Origin: Pseudoalteromonas luteoviolacea
GTDB taxonomy: Bacteria; Pseudomonadota; Gammaproteobacteria; Enterobacterales; Alteromonadaceae
Length of the DNA stretch: 64,000 bases
Assembly: GCF_000814765.1 (NCBI RefSeq)
Contig: NZ_JWIC01000004.1
Span: forward strand, 868,001 to 932,000
Direction of reading: 5' to 3'
The notes below the pieces were generated by a model. That model was not told the origin of the DNA, did not search any database, and saw only the letters and a program-made list of their open reading frames with translations. Positions 62,744-64,000 of this stretch are shown piece by piece; within the stretch, counting starts at the first letter, position 1; each line of letters begins with the position of its first letter. A program made the translations under genes and the position numbers.

Positions 62744-64000
62744 CTACTGAGTGTCTCGTAAAGGGATGTCAAATTCAACCATCAAGCCACCCTGTGCTCG
62801 GTTTTTGAGTTTAAGCTGGCCTTGATGCGCATGCACAATATCATTACACAAGCTCAGCCCAATACCGCTACCTTCTGGCTTTGTCGAGTAAAATGGCAGG
62901 AGTGCTTGATGAAGGTTTCCGCTAGTAATCCCGCATCCACGGTCTACAACCGCGATGCGAAGACGGTGATAGTCTTTAATTACTTTTATGGCAATATGCT
63001 CGACAGGGCTACCTGATTGATGGGCATTCTTTAATATATTAATCAATACTTGTTCAATTTGCGTGTTATCAAAATAACCTTGTTCGATGGGTAATGACTC
63101 TAGTAACTCAAATGGATATAGAGCGCGAACTTGGTCAAAGAGCTGTTTGATTGAGTGATAGCCAAAGTGAGGCTTAGGCAGGCGAGCAAAGCGTGCGTAC
63201 TGTGCAATGAATTCACTTAAATTTTGTGCTCGTTGATTGACAGTTTGTAAAATATCAGGCAGCAATTCTAGGTGTTTATTTTGCTCTAACATATTTTTTG
63301 CGGAAGCTGTGAGGGAACTTATCGGCGCTAACGAGTTATTGAGTTCGTGACTAATTAACCGGATGGCACTCTTCCACATATGCAGCTCTTCTTGACCAAG
63401 CTCTTGAGAGACATTTTTCATAATCATCAATTGATGTGGTTGGTGATTAAACATGACATTTTTGAAGCTCAGATAGTAGCTTTGTTTTATGTCATTGTGT
63501 TCGAAGCTTATCAGGCCTGACTGCGCTTGCATAATTGACTTCTGCAGCTGTGGGGGAAGGTTTTCACAGCATTGATGTAAGGTCATACCGTCAAGCTTTG
63601 ATGAATGTAATAGTTGGGTAGATTCGTTATTAAAGTAAACGATGTGTTTGTAGGGGTCGACCAATACAATACCCATAGGTGAAGCTTGTACAATACTATC
63701 GAGCAGTATCTCTCGTTGGTTGAGTGTTTGTCTTTGTTTTTTTAACTGTTGAGTGAGCTTATTATACATGTGTACAGCTGCGCCTAGCTCAAGGTGTCTT
63801 TGTTCCGCTATACGGATAGAAAAGTCATTGTCATAGAGGCTTTTAAGGCCATTTGTGAGTGTATCGATGACGCGTCTATGTTGTTGAAAAATAAACTCAC
63901 AACAAAAAAATGCCAACGGCAATGTGATCAGCAAAGAGAGTAGTAACCCAACAATAATTGGGACGCCCATAAAGAAAAACGCAGATTGAATTGATGTGGC
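62744..64000 (-). CDS. NtrY-like sensor histidine kinase (N-terminus cut by window edge)
   Basis: At least 418 residues; the reading frame stays open to the right edge, so the start lies outside. Visible order: a membrane segment (~residues 10–35 of the visible part), HAMP-like linker, PAS domain (DSIVQASPMGIVLVDPYKHI), H-box with His in RLISHELNNSLAPISSL, N-box NILKNAHQSG, and G-boxes DRGCGI and GSGIGLSL. The HELNNSLAPI box is typical of NtrY-like kinases, which usually pair with an NtrC-type regulator; that partner would be beyond the window. An ATG at 63970 exists, but the upstream frame is in-frame hydrophobic and probably coding. Confidence 0.85.
   Translation of the reverse strand, partial: ATSIQSAFFFMGVPIIVGLLLSLLITLPLAFFCCEFIFQQHRRVIDTLTNGLKSLYDNDFSIRIAEQRHLELGAAVHMYNKLTQQLKKQRQTLNQREILLDSIVQASPMGIVLVDPYKHIVYFNNESTQLLHSSKLDGMTLHQCCENLPPQLQKSIMQAQSGLISFEHNDIKQSYYLSFKNVMFNHQPHQLMIMKNVSQELGQEELHMWKSAIRLISHELNNSLAPISSLTASAKNMLEQNKHLELLPDILQTVNQRAQNLSEFIAQYARFARLPKPHFGYHSIKQLFDQVRALYPFELLESLPIEQGYFDNTQIEQVLINILKNAHQSGSPVEHIAIKVIKDYHRLRIAVVDRGCGITSGNLHQALLPFYSTKPEGSGIGLSLCNDIVHAHQGQLKLKNRAQGGLMVEFDIPLRDTQ

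Overview
The window looks like chromosomal DNA of a marine gammaproteobacterium of the Pseudoalteromonas/Alteromonadales type. The support is protein-level resemblance of the core genes (ftsH, rlmE, folP, glmM, tpiA, secG, uvrC, pgsA), the gene orders secG–tRNA-Leu(GAG) and uvrY–uvrC–pgsA–tRNA Gly-Cys-Leu that are shared with enterics, moderately AT-rich DNA, and many TonB-dependent receptors and secreted hydrolases. No insertion sequence, prophage, CRISPR array or rRNA is visible.

Layout. 1–3.4 kb: the start of an M28 peptidase (cut by the window edge), a TPR/transglutaminase-like lipoprotein and a chemoreceptor. 3.6–6.9 kb: ilvC, its divergent LysR regulator ilvY, and an orphan winged-helix response regulator with a degenerate receiver. 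7.2–13.6 kb: an iron-acquisition locus (DUF4856 lipoprotein, imelysin lipoprotein, FecA-like receptor, fatty acid hydroxylase family protein) with a Fur-like box upstream. 13.7–23.3 kb: a small unknown protein, a CPA2 antiporter, a Spo0M-like protein, an ElaA acetyltransferase, an NSS transporter, the rstBA two-component system, a lipoprotein and a secreted serine hydrolase. 23.3–30 kb: the housekeeping block yhbY / rlmE-ftsH-folP-glmM-tpiA-secG-tRNA-Leu. 30–41.8 kb: two TonB-dependent receptors, helD, unknown proteins, two facing small peptide genes (one exported, one resembling a double-glycine RiPP precursor), a LytTR regulator divergent from an acyltransferase, and a PspB-like protein. 41.9–49.5 kb: queC/queE, a periplasmic binding protein, cysK, a DUF5916 outer-membrane protein and a dicarboxylate symporter. 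49.6–53.7 kb: uvrY-uvrC-pgsA followed by eight tRNA genes, an expanded Gly-Cys-Leu array.

53.7–64 kb looks accessory. Directly after the tRNA array is a minus-strand cluster: a 1185-residue protein joining a Lon (S16)-type protease domain, an nSTAND-type P-loop NTPase, one membrane segment and a TPR-like region; then a sigma-70-like protein; then an overlapping unknown 188-residue protein. Divergent to it, across a 716-bp gene-free region, is a secreted subtilase with a chitin-binding-type module and a Cys/Gly-rich C-terminus. An LPP20-like lipoprotein and an NtrY-like histidine kinase (cut by the window edge) close the window.

The best candidates for new biology are the Lon–STAND–sigma cluster downstream of a tRNA hotspot, and the RiPP-like peptide gene at 36158–36340.
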